From assembly GCA_947623305.1 (NCBI GenBank), contig CANQGQ010000013.1:19250-83249 (forward strand): a stretch of DNA of 64,000 bases. Direction: 5' to 3'. Every line of letters begins with the position of its first letter. The first letter of the stretch is position 1. A program made the position numbers and the translations under genes. Shown here piece after piece: positions 43,290 through 51,781 of this stretch. This DNA is from an uncultured Alistipes sp. (lineage in GTDB: Bacteria > Bacteroidota > Bacteroidia > Bacteroidales > Rikenellaceae). The notes under the pieces were generated by a model, which was not told where the DNA came from, did no database searches, and was given only the letters and a program-made list of their open reading frames with translations.

Positions 43290-45803
43290 CTATTTCCTGC
43301 GGTATTTCTCGGCGTATTCCTTGGGCGAAAGCCCGAAGTGCTCGCGGAAGCATTTGGTGAAATAGGAGTGGGAGTTGAACCCCACGCTGTACATGATTTC
43401 CGAGATGCGAGTGTCGCTCTGCGCCAGGTACTGCGCCGCCCGCTTGAGCCGTACGGTGCGAATGAATTCGTTGATCGACTCCCCGGTCAGCGCCTTGACC
43501 TTGCGGTAAACCTGCTGGTAGGGATAACGTAAAATCTCGCACAGTTCCTGTAGGCCGAATTCCGAGTTGTCGATATTCTGCTCGATGGCCTTGACCAGCG
43601 TGATGATGAATTTGTCGTTCTCCGATTCGATCGGGATTTCCGAAGGGTCGGTGAGCAACTTCTGCCGGTAGCGTTCGTGTAATTTGATGCGTTGCTCGAT
43701 CAGCGAGTTGATTCGTGTGCGCAGCGTCTTGATGCTGAACGGCTTGGCGATATATCCGTCTGCGCCGGCCGAATATCCCTCGGCGCGGTTCTCCTCGTCG
43801 CCCTTGGCCGTGAGCAGCAGGAACGGAATGTGGCACGTACGCAAATCGGCCTTGCTGCGGCGGCATAGTTCGAAGCCGTCCACTCCGGGCATCATGACGT
43901 CGCTGATTACCAGGTCGGGGTAGATGTTGCGGATTTGCTCCCAGCCGTCGTCCCCGTCGTGCGCCGTGTATATTTCGTACTGCTCTTCGAGGTTTACGCG
44001 CAGGAAATTCCGCATGTCCTCGTTGTCCTCGACGATAAGTACCTTCGGGTTGCGCTTGGCGGACTCCGCTCCGAGCTGCCTTTCCGCCGCCTTGCCTGCG
44101 GACAGCGCTTCCGCAGGGTCGGCTGGGAGCGTGAACGTGAAGGTACTGCCTTTGCCCGGGGCGCTTTCGAGAGTAAGCGTGCCGCCGTGCAGCTCGACGA
44201 AATCCTTTGCCAGCATCAACCCGATGCCCGTGCCGCGGATCGATTCGAACGACGGGTTGCTGCCCTGGTAGAACCGCTCGAAGATGTGTTCCCGGTCGGC
44301 TTCCGTAACACCTATTCCGGTGTCCGACACCTTGACTATGGCAAACCGCCCGTCGTCGCTACGGCGCAGTGAAACCGTTACGCCGATATGCCCGTTGTCG
44401 GGCGTGAACTTGAAGGCGTTGGACAGCAGGTTGTACAGCACCTTTTCGACTTTGTCGCTGTCGAACTGGAAGGTGAGCTCGGTTTCGGAGAACTCGAAAT
44501 CGTAGTCGATGCCCCGGCGTTGCGCCTGGTAGGCAAATGAATCGTAAATCATGCGCACGAAGGAAACGAATTCGCCCGTGCTGGGGTTGAGTTGCATCTT
44601 CCCGTTGTCGAATTTGCGCAAATCCATGATTTGGTCGATCAGCCGCAGCAGCCGTTCGCCGTTCTGCCGCATCAGCGCGAGTTGTTCCAGTTGGCGCTTG
44701 TCCTGAATCTGCTCCCCGAGGCTTTCGATGGGGCCCAGAATCAGCGACAGTGGGGTCTTGAATTCGTGCGATACGTTCGTGAAGAAACGCATTTTTACCT
44801 GGTTCAGCTCCTCCGTCTTCATGCGTTCGAGCTTCTCGAGCCGAAGTTCCGAGAGAAGTTTCATTTTGGTGAGCGTCAGGTTATAGGCGATGACCACCAC
44901 CGCGATGATGAGTGCCGTGTAAATCGCGTATGCCCACCAGCTCAACCACCAGGGCGGCAGGATGTGCACCTCGATGCGTGCCGTGCGGTCGCTCCATATG
45001 CCGTCCGAGTTACATCCCTTGACCTTGAAGAGGTACCTGCCCGGCGAGAGGTTCGAATAGGTGGCATAGTTCTGCATGCCGCCCGTCATCTGCCACTCCT
45101 TGTCGTACCCCTCCAGTCGGTAGGCGTACTTATTGTCCGAGGATGCGAAGTTGAGCAGCGAGAAGTAGAAGCGGAATGAGTTTTCGTTGTGGCGCAGCCG
45201 CAGCCGGTCGCTGTACAGGATCGAGCGCGGCAGTATGACGCGTTTGTCGATCCGGTCTCCGGGACGCACCTCCTTGTTCCACAGGCTGAACGAGGTGATC
45301 ACGGTCGGCGATTTGTCTTCGTTGAGCAGGATGGCATCGGAGTGGTAGCGGATATAACACCCGTCGCCGCCCATGTAGATGTAACCTTGCGGGTCGTCGT
45401 AGATGCAACGTATGCGCAGGTTGTTCAGCAGCCGCAGCGAGTCGTTGTCCGCGTGGTATTTCACGAAACTCTCCGTTGCGGGGTCGTAGAGGTCAAGCCC
45501 TTTTTCGGTGCCGACCCACAGCCTGCCCGTGCGTGTGAGGTGTATGCAATTGATGAACGAGGCGCTGATCGACGTCGAATCCCCGGGATTGTAGCGGAAG
45601 GTTTCGAAATTGTAGCCGTCGTAGCGGTTGAGCCCTTCGGCCGTTCCGAACCACATCAGCCCCGTACTGTCCTGCGCTATGGCGAAAACCATTTTATCCG
45701 ACAGCCCCGCGTCGATCGAGAGGTTGTTGAAATGGAGGTTTGTGACCTGCCCCCACAGCGGCAGCCAGCAGAGCAGCAACAATCCGGTCGCAAGAGGTTT
45801 CAT
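43290..45803 (-). CDS. Hybrid two-component system regulator (HTCS) with shortened sensor
   Basis: 837 residues, the usual sensor-regulator of Bacteroidetes glycan loci but far shorter than the typical about 1,300-1,400. Signal peptide 1-19; only three propeller blades remain (GLMWFGTAEGLNRYDG 48-63, GRLWVGTEKGLDLYDP 93-108, GYIYMGGDG near 140); Y_Y_Y domain about 205-280; TM about 285-308; HisKA with H346 in SHEFKTP; HATPase (N box about 458, DTGIG 494-498); receiver with D635 in ISDVMMPG; AraC HTH about 735-835. All catalytic residues are present, so only the sensor is reduced. Confidence 0.9.
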   Translation of the reverse strand: MKPLATGLLLLCWLPLWGQVTNLHFNNLSIDAGLSDKMVFAIAQDSTGLMWFGTAEGLNRYDGYNFETFRYNPGDSTSISASFINCIHLTRTGRLWVGTEKGLDLYDPATESFVKYHADNDSLRLLNNLRIRCIYDDPQGYIYMGGDGCYIRYHSDAILLNEDKSPTVITSFSLWNKEVRPGDRIDKRVILPRSILYSDRLRLRHNENSFRFYFSLLNFASSDNKYAYRLEGYDKEWQMTGGMQNYATYSNLSPGRYLFKVKGCNSDGIWSDRTARIEVHILPPWWLSWWAYAIYTALIIAVVVIAYNLTLTKMKLLSELRLEKLERMKTEELNQVKMRFFTNVSHEFKTPLSLILGPIESLGEQIQDKRQLEQLALMRQNGERLLRLIDQIMDLRKFDNGKMQLNPSTGEFVSFVRMIYDSFAYQAQRRGIDYDFEFSETELTFQFDSDKVEKVLYNLLSNAFKFTPDNGHIGVTVSLRRSDDGRFAIVKVSDTGIGVTEADREHIFERFYQGSNPSFESIRGTGIGLMLAKDFVELHGGTLTLESAPGKGSTFTFTLPADPAEALSAGKAAERQLGAESAKRNPKVLIVEDNEDMRNFLRVNLEEQYEIYTAHDGDDGWEQIRNIYPDLVISDVMMPGVDGFELCRRSKADLRTCHIPFLLLTAKGDEENRAEGYSAGADGYIAKPFSIKTLRTRINSLIEQRIKLHERYRQKLLTDPSEIPIESENDKFIITLVKAIEQNIDNSEFGLQELCEILRYPYQQVYRKVKALTGESINEFIRTVRLKRAAQYLAQSDTRISEIMYSVGFNSHSYFTKCFREHFGLSPKEYAEKYRRK

Positions 45804-45827
45804 CGGTCGTTTTTTAGGATGTCACTA

Positions 45828-45835
45828 CAAATATA
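45828..45835 (-). promoter_or_regulatory. -7 element of HTCS gene, abutted by MITE
   Basis: The minus strand reads TATATTTG about 25 bp before the HTCS ATG. The -33 region now lies inside the MITE that begins at 45,841, where no TTG is found at the right spacing. Confidence 0.5.
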
Positions 45836-45840
45836 TTTTT

Positions 45841-46112
45841 GGTAACTATATACCATTTTACACCGAATCGAGTTGGCGAACGGTTTTGCATTGCCGCCGG
45901 TCGTGCTGCTCGCGGCAAAGCCGCGTTTGCAGACTTGACCCACCCCCTAACTGCGGCCGCAGGCGAGCACAATCGAGCTTGCTGGGATTGCCGAGCCGCC
46001 ACAGCAGTAGCGGAACTTGTTCCGCAAATCCGCCTTGGCGGGGGCTTCTGTCGGAATCCTCAAGGTCTTACAGTTTTGGATTAACATCGGTGTAAATTTG
46101 TATATAATCGCC
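45841..46112. mobile_element. MITE-like element, copy 2 (272 bp)
   Basis: Ends GGTAACTATATACCATTTT... and, on the other strand, GGCGATTATATACAAATTT..., both running to TTTACACC over 24 bp with about 19 identities. Perfect 8-bp target duplication ATATTTTT at 45,833-45,840 and 46,113-46,120. It shares the CGCCTTGGCGGGGGCTTC hairpin and GACCCACCCCC core with copy 1, in opposite orientation, and carries about 75 bp extra in the middle. No coding capacity. Confidence 0.85.
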
Positions 46113-46163
46113 ATATTTTTTACATCATTTCGCCTGTTTGTTCCACAGGAAAACGGCACACTC

Positions 46164-46594
46164 TTAGGCAGCCAGCCGGACGACGACTCTCGTCGGCACG
46201 GCCTCCCCGCACAATCGCCGTGCTGAAGCAGGCAGCGGTTCTGAGAGCTTTACCTCGGCGGGTTCCGTGCGTTTGTTGATTAGTACGGCCAGCCGCTGCG
46301 AGGGGAGCCATACGGCCTCATCCTTGCCGTAGCGGTGGCGGATGCCTGCGCCTTGTCGGGGCAAAGTATCCCTTTCCACATGTGTATGGGCAGGATGGCG
46401 GCGGGGACGTCGTATCCGATTATGAAATAGGTCGCCTTCGCGGACGAATTTCCCGAACTATTGCCAGCACTTCGAAGGCAACGCCACGAGATTCGGCAGT
46501 ACGATCGTCTTCCCCTGCGGGCGTTCCACCCCTCGGCGGCTGTTGCTGCGCAGTATGCCAGCGTGCATAAGAGGGTTGCCGTAAGTTGTTTCAT
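46164..46594 (-). pseudogene. Decayed secreted protein gene (likely glycoside hydrolase)
   Basis: The minus strand starts with a good signal peptide at 46,594 (MKQLTATLLCTLAYCAATAA) but soon shifts frame. In another frame, RHRYGKDEAVWLPSQRLAVL and KRTEPAEVKLSEPLP run to a stop at 46,164, resembling the C-terminal beta domain of a glycoside hydrolase. Only about 430 bp remain of what should be over 1.5 kb, so a large internal deletion plus frameshifts are inferred. Family identity is not certain. Confidence 0.6.
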
Positions 46595-46806
46595 AATTCG
46601 GGTAAGGTATGTTTTCAATGGAACAAATATAGGAATACTCCCCTCTTCGGATTTGCACGGATTTATCAAAGATTAACAGAAAACTGGGCTTTGCCCCTTC
46701 TGTGCCGTTTCGACGAAAATGTGTTAGCATCTGTCGAACCGGTTACACTCCGTGCACGGAGAATTTTCTACTTTTATCCTGTCGCTGAAATTTAATACTA
46801 CGACCT

Positions 46807-48255
46807 ATGAAACGACTCCTTCTTTTGACATGCATCCTTGTTTTCGCAGCGGCACCGCGTGCGGCGGCCAAAGGCCCCAAACGTTCGTTCCGGCGCTCTT
46901 TCGTACAGGTCAGCGCCGCAGATCCCCGTTATTTCTACCTTTCGGACGGGCAACCCTATATCCCCGTCGGGTGCAACATTGCCGCCATGGGGTCCGTCGC
47001 CGATATGGAGCACTACCTGGACCAGATGCACCGCAACAGCGCCAATTTCGGCCGCGTGTGGCTCAATACGAACCTCTTCGAGATTGAAAGCCGCTACGGC
47101 GAGGTGGACAGCGCGAAGCTCGAGCGCATCGACCGCCTGCTGGAGCTGGCCGACCGGTACGGTATTAAAATCAAATTCTGCATCGAGAGTTTCCGCCGCA
47201 TCCGTCCGGGCGAGAACAAGTGGGACACCAAGGCCTCCTACCACACTTCGAACGGCGGTCCTTTTGCCGATGCCGACGATTACATTACTTCGCAGCGGGG
47301 TGAAGAGGAGTTCCTGCGCCGCGTGCGGATTTTCCGCGAGCGTTACGGCGACCATCCTGCCGTTTTCGGCTGGGAACTGTGGAACGAGATGAATGCCGTG
47401 GAAACGCCCGAGGAGCACCTGCGCGCATGGAATGTCCGTATGCTGTCGCGCGTGAAAGAGATTTTCCCGAAGAACCTGGTGATGCAGAGCCTCGGTTCGC
47501 TCGACCGGGAGTCGAGTTTCCCGATTTATGAATTCATCAACCGTCTGCCCTCAAACGAAGTGGCGCAGGTGCACCGCTATATCGACGAGGGTGCCGAACT
47601 GGCTGTATGCAGCGCCCCGGTCGACAGCATGGCTTCCGATGCTGTCGCCGTGTTGCGCCGCTATGGCCTCCGCAAGCCGATGCTGCTGGCTGAATCGGGC
47701 GCCGTGAAACCTGTGCATACCGGCCCCCATCCTATATATAAGGTGGACACCATGGGCTCCGTGCTCCACGATGTGCTCTTCGCTCCCTTCTTCAGCGGCG
47801 CTGCCGGACCGGGACACCTCTGGCACTGGGACCACCATATCGATAAGCAGCATACCTGGTTTCAGTTGGGACGCTTCGCGCATGCCGTCGAGGGCATCGA
47901 TCCCGTTCGCGAAGGGTTCGAACCCGTGCGCTGCGACACGGCGGGGCTGCGGGTTTATGTGCTCCGGGGCAAACACACGCTGCTTGCTTGGTGCCGCGAT
48001 ACGGTGAGTACGTGGCGGCATGAGCTGGTCGAACGCATTCCGGCACAGCGGCTGTCCGGCCTGCACATCGACTTCACGCCACAGCTCGACGGCCGCAGGG
48101 TGAAGAAAGTGCGTATCTATGACCCCTGGCAGGACGAGTGGACGCGTGCCTCCCGCCGTGCCGACGTGTCGCTTCCGGACTTTACGCGTTCGGTGGTCGT
48201 CCGGATCGAATATTGTCCCTCCCAAGGAGGACAAATGATGAAAACGGACAAATAA
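46807..48255 (+). CDS. Secreted glycoside hydrolase, clan GH-A (GH5-like)
   Basis: 482 residues with a signal peptide (1-21, ending RAAAK). TIM barrel: YFYLSDGQPYIPVGCNIA, FGRVWLNTNLFEIE, FKFC-type strand, acid/base E194 in GWELWNEMNA, HRYIDEGAEL, and nucleophile E296 in LLAESGAV. A small beta domain ends the protein (about 400-475). The layout is that of GH5-like or DUF5060-type endo-glycosidases; substrate not readable. It is divergent from the decayed gene and precedes the SusC/SusD genes. Confidence 0.82.
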   Translation: MKRLLLLTCILVFAAAPRAAAKGPKRSFRRSFVQVSAADPRYFYLSDGQPYIPVGCNIAAMGSVADMEHYLDQMHRNSANFGRVWLNTNLFEIESRYGEVDSAKLERIDRLLELADRYGIKIKFCIESFRRIRPGENKWDTKASYHTSNGGPFADADDYITSQRGEEEFLRRVRIFRERYGDHPAVFGWELWNEMNAVETPEEHLRAWNVRMLSRVKEIFPKNLVMQSLGSLDRESSFPIYEFINRLPSNEVAQVHRYIDEGAELAVCSAPVDSMASDAVAVLRRYGLRKPMLLAESGAVKPVHTGPHPIYKVDTMGSVLHDVLFAPFFSGAAGPGHLWHWDHHIDKQHTWFQLGRFAHAVEGIDPVREGFEPVRCDTAGLRVYVLRGKHTLLAWCRDTVSTWRHELVERIPAQRLSGLHIDFTPQLDGRRVKKVRIYDPWQDEWTRASRRADVSLPDFTRSVVVRIEYCPSQGGQMMKTDK

Positions 48256-48293
48256 ATGATAGATTCGTTCTTTATATCCTTATTCCGTCTTCC

Positions 48294-48301
48294 TAGATTT
48301 G
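48294..48301 (+). promoter_or_regulatory. -7 element upstream of susC-1
   Basis: TAGATTTG matches TAnnTTTG and would give a leader of about 160 bp before the susC-1 ATG. No clear -33 box; the spacer 48,256-48,467 shows nothing else. Confidence 0.4.
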
Positions 48302-48467
48302 TTGCAACGAAATCCTGAAGCACAACCAAACCTATCAGCCTATGAAAGAAAAACGCTCCGACCTTTTCGATTCTGTGATCCAGCCCGCTGCGTGAATGTC
48401 AGTTCGGGCACTCCCGCACGGGCGATTCCCTGCGGGATGCAATCAATCAACTACAACTTAAATACCT

Positions 48468-51400
48468 ATGAAAATGAACCATTATTTGAATGTGTCGGGG
48501 CTCCTGCGCAGATTCGTGAAGATCGGGCTGACTCTCCTGATCGCCCTGCCGGTCGCTTTCACCGCCAGGGCGCAGGATAGCTCCCCGACCAGGGTTTCCG
48601 GGACGGTCGTCGACCAGCAGGACATGCCGATCGTCGGGGCAGGGGTAATCGTCAAGGGAACCCAGACGGGTTCCGTAACCGACCTTGATGGGCGTTTCAC
48701 GGTCATGGCGGCCAAGGATGCGACGTTGACTGTTTCATTTATCGGCTATACCACCCGGGAGGTGCCCGTAGGAACCCAGACCGATATCCGCATCGTGCTT
48801 GCGGAGAATGTCCAGAGCATCGACGATGTGGTGGTGGTCGGCTTCGGCACCCAGAAGAAGGAAACGGTCACCGGTGCCATCGGGCAGTTGTCGGGCAAAG
48901 AGCTGATGCGCTCCCCCGTGACCAATGTTTCCAATGCGCTCGTAGGGCGTATTGCCGGTATGGCCGCCGTGCAGAAGACCGGTGAAGCCGGCTTCGAAGA
49001 GTCCACGATTCGTGTGCGCGGCGTGGGTACCTATGCCGGCGACCAGAATCCGCTGATTGTCATCGACGGCATCGTGCGCGACATGACGGCCTTCAACATG
49101 CTCGACCCAAACGACGTGGAGAATGTCAACGTGCTCAAGGACGCCTCGGCGACTGCCGTGTACGGCGTGCGCGGCGCCAACGGCGTGATTATCGTGACGA
49201 CCAAGCGTGGCCGTAAAGGCAACCTGAAGATTTCGTTCACGGCCAACGTCGGTTTCACCTCCCCGACGACCCTGCCCAGCCTGGTCAACTCTTACGATTA
49301 TGCCGTGCTGCGCAACGAGGCGTTCGCCAACGACGGCAAGCCCGACGACATCAAGGTCTTTTCGCAGGACGAACTGTGGAAATTCCAGCACAACCGCGAC
49401 TACACGCCTGCCGAGGTCGAGGCGATGGGGCACCTTTCGCCCGAACAGAAACAGGCGTTGCTCGATAGTCCCGCCATCTACTACGGCAGCACGGATTATA
49501 TGAAGCGGATTTTCGACGCCGGGGTGTCGCCCCAGCAGCAATACAGTGTCAACATCTCCGGCGGCACCGAGAAAGTGGCCTTCTTCACCTCGGTGGGGTA
49601 CTCCAACCAGAAGAGCCTTACCAACGACTTTGGGTTCAGCGACGCAGCCTCCAATTCGGGCAGCCACAAGTATAACTTCCGCACCAATTTCGATTTCAAC
49701 ATCATCCCGCTCACCGAAATCAATGTTTCGCTCTCGGGACAGGTGCGCGAAACAAATATCATTACCGACCGCAACAGCAGCGTCGAGATGTGGGGCCGTT
49801 ACCGCGACCTGATGCTCAACATTTACGAGGCCCCGCCCTTCTCGGCACCGGGCGTTTCCGACGGCCGCATCATCACCAATTACGCCGGCGGTACGATTAT
49901 GGACAGCAACAAGGGCGCGTGGGGCAAATCCCCGATTGCCTACATGCTCGAAAAGGCACAGGCGCGCATCAACCAGAGCAGCCTGAATACCTCGATTCGC
50001 ATCCGTCACCGGATGGACTACCTCGTCGAAGGGCTCTCCGTGCGCGGGGCGTTGTCGTACGACCATTATTTTACCAAGACGCTGCGTGTCACGCCCAACC
50101 TGCCCACTTATTCGATTACGCGCAATCCCGACAATCCGGCCGAGCTGCTCTATTACGGCGGCGAGCATAGTGCTAAATCCTACGAGGAAACCGGCTGGGG
50201 TAAAAACCGCAAGGTCTATGTCGAGGCCGGTATCGACTTCAACCGCGATTTCGGCAAACACGCCGTCACGGCCATGGCGCTCGTCACCGGCGAACGCTAT
50301 ACCTCGCCCGGGCTGAAGTATAACGTCCCCCGCGGGTATTACGGCGTTGTGGGGCGTGTGACATACGGCTACAACCAGCGTTATCTGGCCGAATTCAACA
50401 TGGGTTACAACGGCTCCGAGAATTTCGCGCCCGGCAAGCGGTTCGGGTTCTTTCCGGCCGTTTCGATAGGCTGGGTCGTGTCGAACGAACCCTACTTCCC
50501 GAAGAACGACATTCTCACCTGGCTCAAATTCCGCGCCTCCTACGGACAGACCGGTAACAGCGAAATCGGCAACGACCGCTTCCTGTTCCTGCCCGGCACG
50601 TGGGGCAGCCATAGTTACGGTCCCTGGAACGGCACCCCGCTCAACGGATATTTCTTCGGTTCGTCGAACGGTTCGGTCTACAATCCGGCCTTCCCCGGCA
50701 AATACGAACAGTCGACGGGCAACCCCGACGTCACATGGGAGAAGAAGGAGTCGTACAACATTGCCGCCGAGGTGCGCATGTTCCGCGACCGGCTCTCCGT
50801 CACGGTCGACCTGTTCGAGGAGAAACGCAACAACATTCTTACCAAACTGGGGATTACGCCGGGCATCATCGGCTTGAGCGGCAGCGCCTTGCCGCCCGTG
50901 AATGTGGGGCGCATGAACAACCGGGGCTACGAGATTCAAGTGTCGTGGCGCGACAATGTCGGCACGGATTTCTGGTATGAAGTGGGCGGGCAGGTTTCCT
51001 ATGCCGTCAACAAGATCGACTACAAGGCCGAGCCCTCCTATATGTACGCCTGGATGAACGAAACGGGATTCGCCTACGGACAGTACAAGGCCTATTACAA
51101 CGAAGGCTTTTACAACACGCCCGAGGAGATTGCCAACCACCCCTACAACGCCATCGACGGCAACCACGTCCAGGGCGGCGACCTGCGCATCGTCGACGTC
51201 AACGGCGACGGCATCATCGACGACAAGGACATCACCCCGACGGGCTTCTCGAACGTTCCGCGTTTCGCATTCAGCAGTAACTTGAGTTTCGGCTATAAGG
51301 GATTCGAGGTATCCGCGCTTTTTACCGGATCAGCGCAGGGAACGTTCAATATGAACGGTTACCTTATCACGCCCTTCTCGCAGGGCAACGGCACGCCGTT

Positions 51401-51770
51401 GAACTACATGAACGGCCGCTGGACACCCGAACGATATGCCGCCGGCGAACAGATTACCTTCCCGCGCATGTCGGTGAACATGGCCAACAGCCAGAACAAC
51501 CAGAACAACGCATTCTGGTTCCGCTCGACCGACCATATCAAGCTGAAGAATGTCGAGGTGGCTTATACGTTCAAGAATGCCCGCTGGATGCGCAAGGCGC
51601 ATATCGGGTCGATTCGCGTATTCGTCAATGCCAACAACCTCTGCACCTGGGGCAGCAAAGACCTGATCGACGGCATCGACCCCGAACTGGTGCAGGACGG
51701 CAGTACCTCCGAAGGCATCATCTATCCGTTGACGCGCGTGTACAACTTCGGTTTCAATATCCAATTTTAA
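48468..51770 (+). CDS. SusC/RagA-family TonB-linked outer membrane protein 1
   Basis: 1,100 residues. Signal peptide 1 to about 35 (ending TARAQ), carboxypeptidase-regulatory domain about 43-120 (RVSGTVVDQQDMPIVGAGV), plug about 130-240 (VVVVGFGTQKKETVTGAI, RGVGTYAGDQNPLIVIDG, YGVRGANGVIIVTTKRG) and the 22-strand barrel. It imports oligosaccharides through the outer membrane, driven by TonB, with the following SusD lipoprotein as lid. It starts the two-pair uptake block, 11 bp before susD-1. Confidence 0.95.
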   Translation: MKMNHYLNVSGLLRRFVKIGLTLLIALPVAFTARAQDSSPTRVSGTVVDQQDMPIVGAGVIVKGTQTGSVTDLDGRFTVMAAKDATLTVSFIGYTTREVPVGTQTDIRIVLAENVQSIDDVVVVGFGTQKKETVTGAIGQLSGKELMRSPVTNVSNALVGRIAGMAAVQKTGEAGFEESTIRVRGVGTYAGDQNPLIVIDGIVRDMTAFNMLDPNDVENVNVLKDASATAVYGVRGANGVIIVTTKRGRKGNLKISFTANVGFTSPTTLPSLVNSYDYAVLRNEAFANDGKPDDIKVFSQDELWKFQHNRDYTPAEVEAMGHLSPEQKQALLDSPAIYYGSTDYMKRIFDAGVSPQQQYSVNISGGTEKVAFFTSVGYSNQKSLTNDFGFSDAASNSGSHKYNFRTNFDFNIIPLTEINVSLSGQVRETNIITDRNSSVEMWGRYRDLMLNIYEAPPFSAPGVSDGRIITNYAGGTIMDSNKGAWGKSPIAYMLEKAQARINQSSLNTSIRIRHRMDYLVEGLSVRGALSYDHYFTKTLRVTPNLPTYSITRNPDNPAELLYYGGEHSAKSYEETGWGKNRKVYVEAGIDFNRDFGKHAVTAMALVTGERYTSPGLKYNVPRGYYGVVGRVTYGYNQRYLAEFNMGYNGSENFAPGKRFGFFPAVSIGWVVSNEPYFPKNDILTWLKFRASYGQTGNSEIGNDRFLFLPGTWGSHSYGPWNGTPLNGYFFGSSNGSVYNPAFPGKYEQSTGNPDVTWEKKESYNIAAEVRMFRDRLSVTVDLFEEKRNNILTKLGITPGIIGLSGSALPPVNVGRMNNRGYEIQVSWRDNVGTDFWYEVGGQVSYAVNKIDYKAEPSYMYAWMNETGFAYGQYKAYYNEGFYNTPEEIANHPYNAIDGNHVQGGDLRIVDVNGDGIIDDKDITPTGFSNVPRFAFSSNLSFGYKGFEVSALFTGSAQGTFNMNGYLITPFSQGNGTPLNYMNGRWTPERYAAGEQITFPRMSVNMANSQNNQNNAFWFRSTDHIKLKNVEVAYTFKNARWMRKAHIGSIRVFVNANNLCTWGSKDLIDGIDPELVQDGSTSEGIIYPLTRVYNFGFNIQF

Positions 51771-51781
51771 GACGCAGCCTT

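Noticed and set aside
48735..51167. 810-codon open frame on the minus strand
   Set aside because: Antisense to susC-1; Val/Gly/His-rich shadow without signal or motifs.
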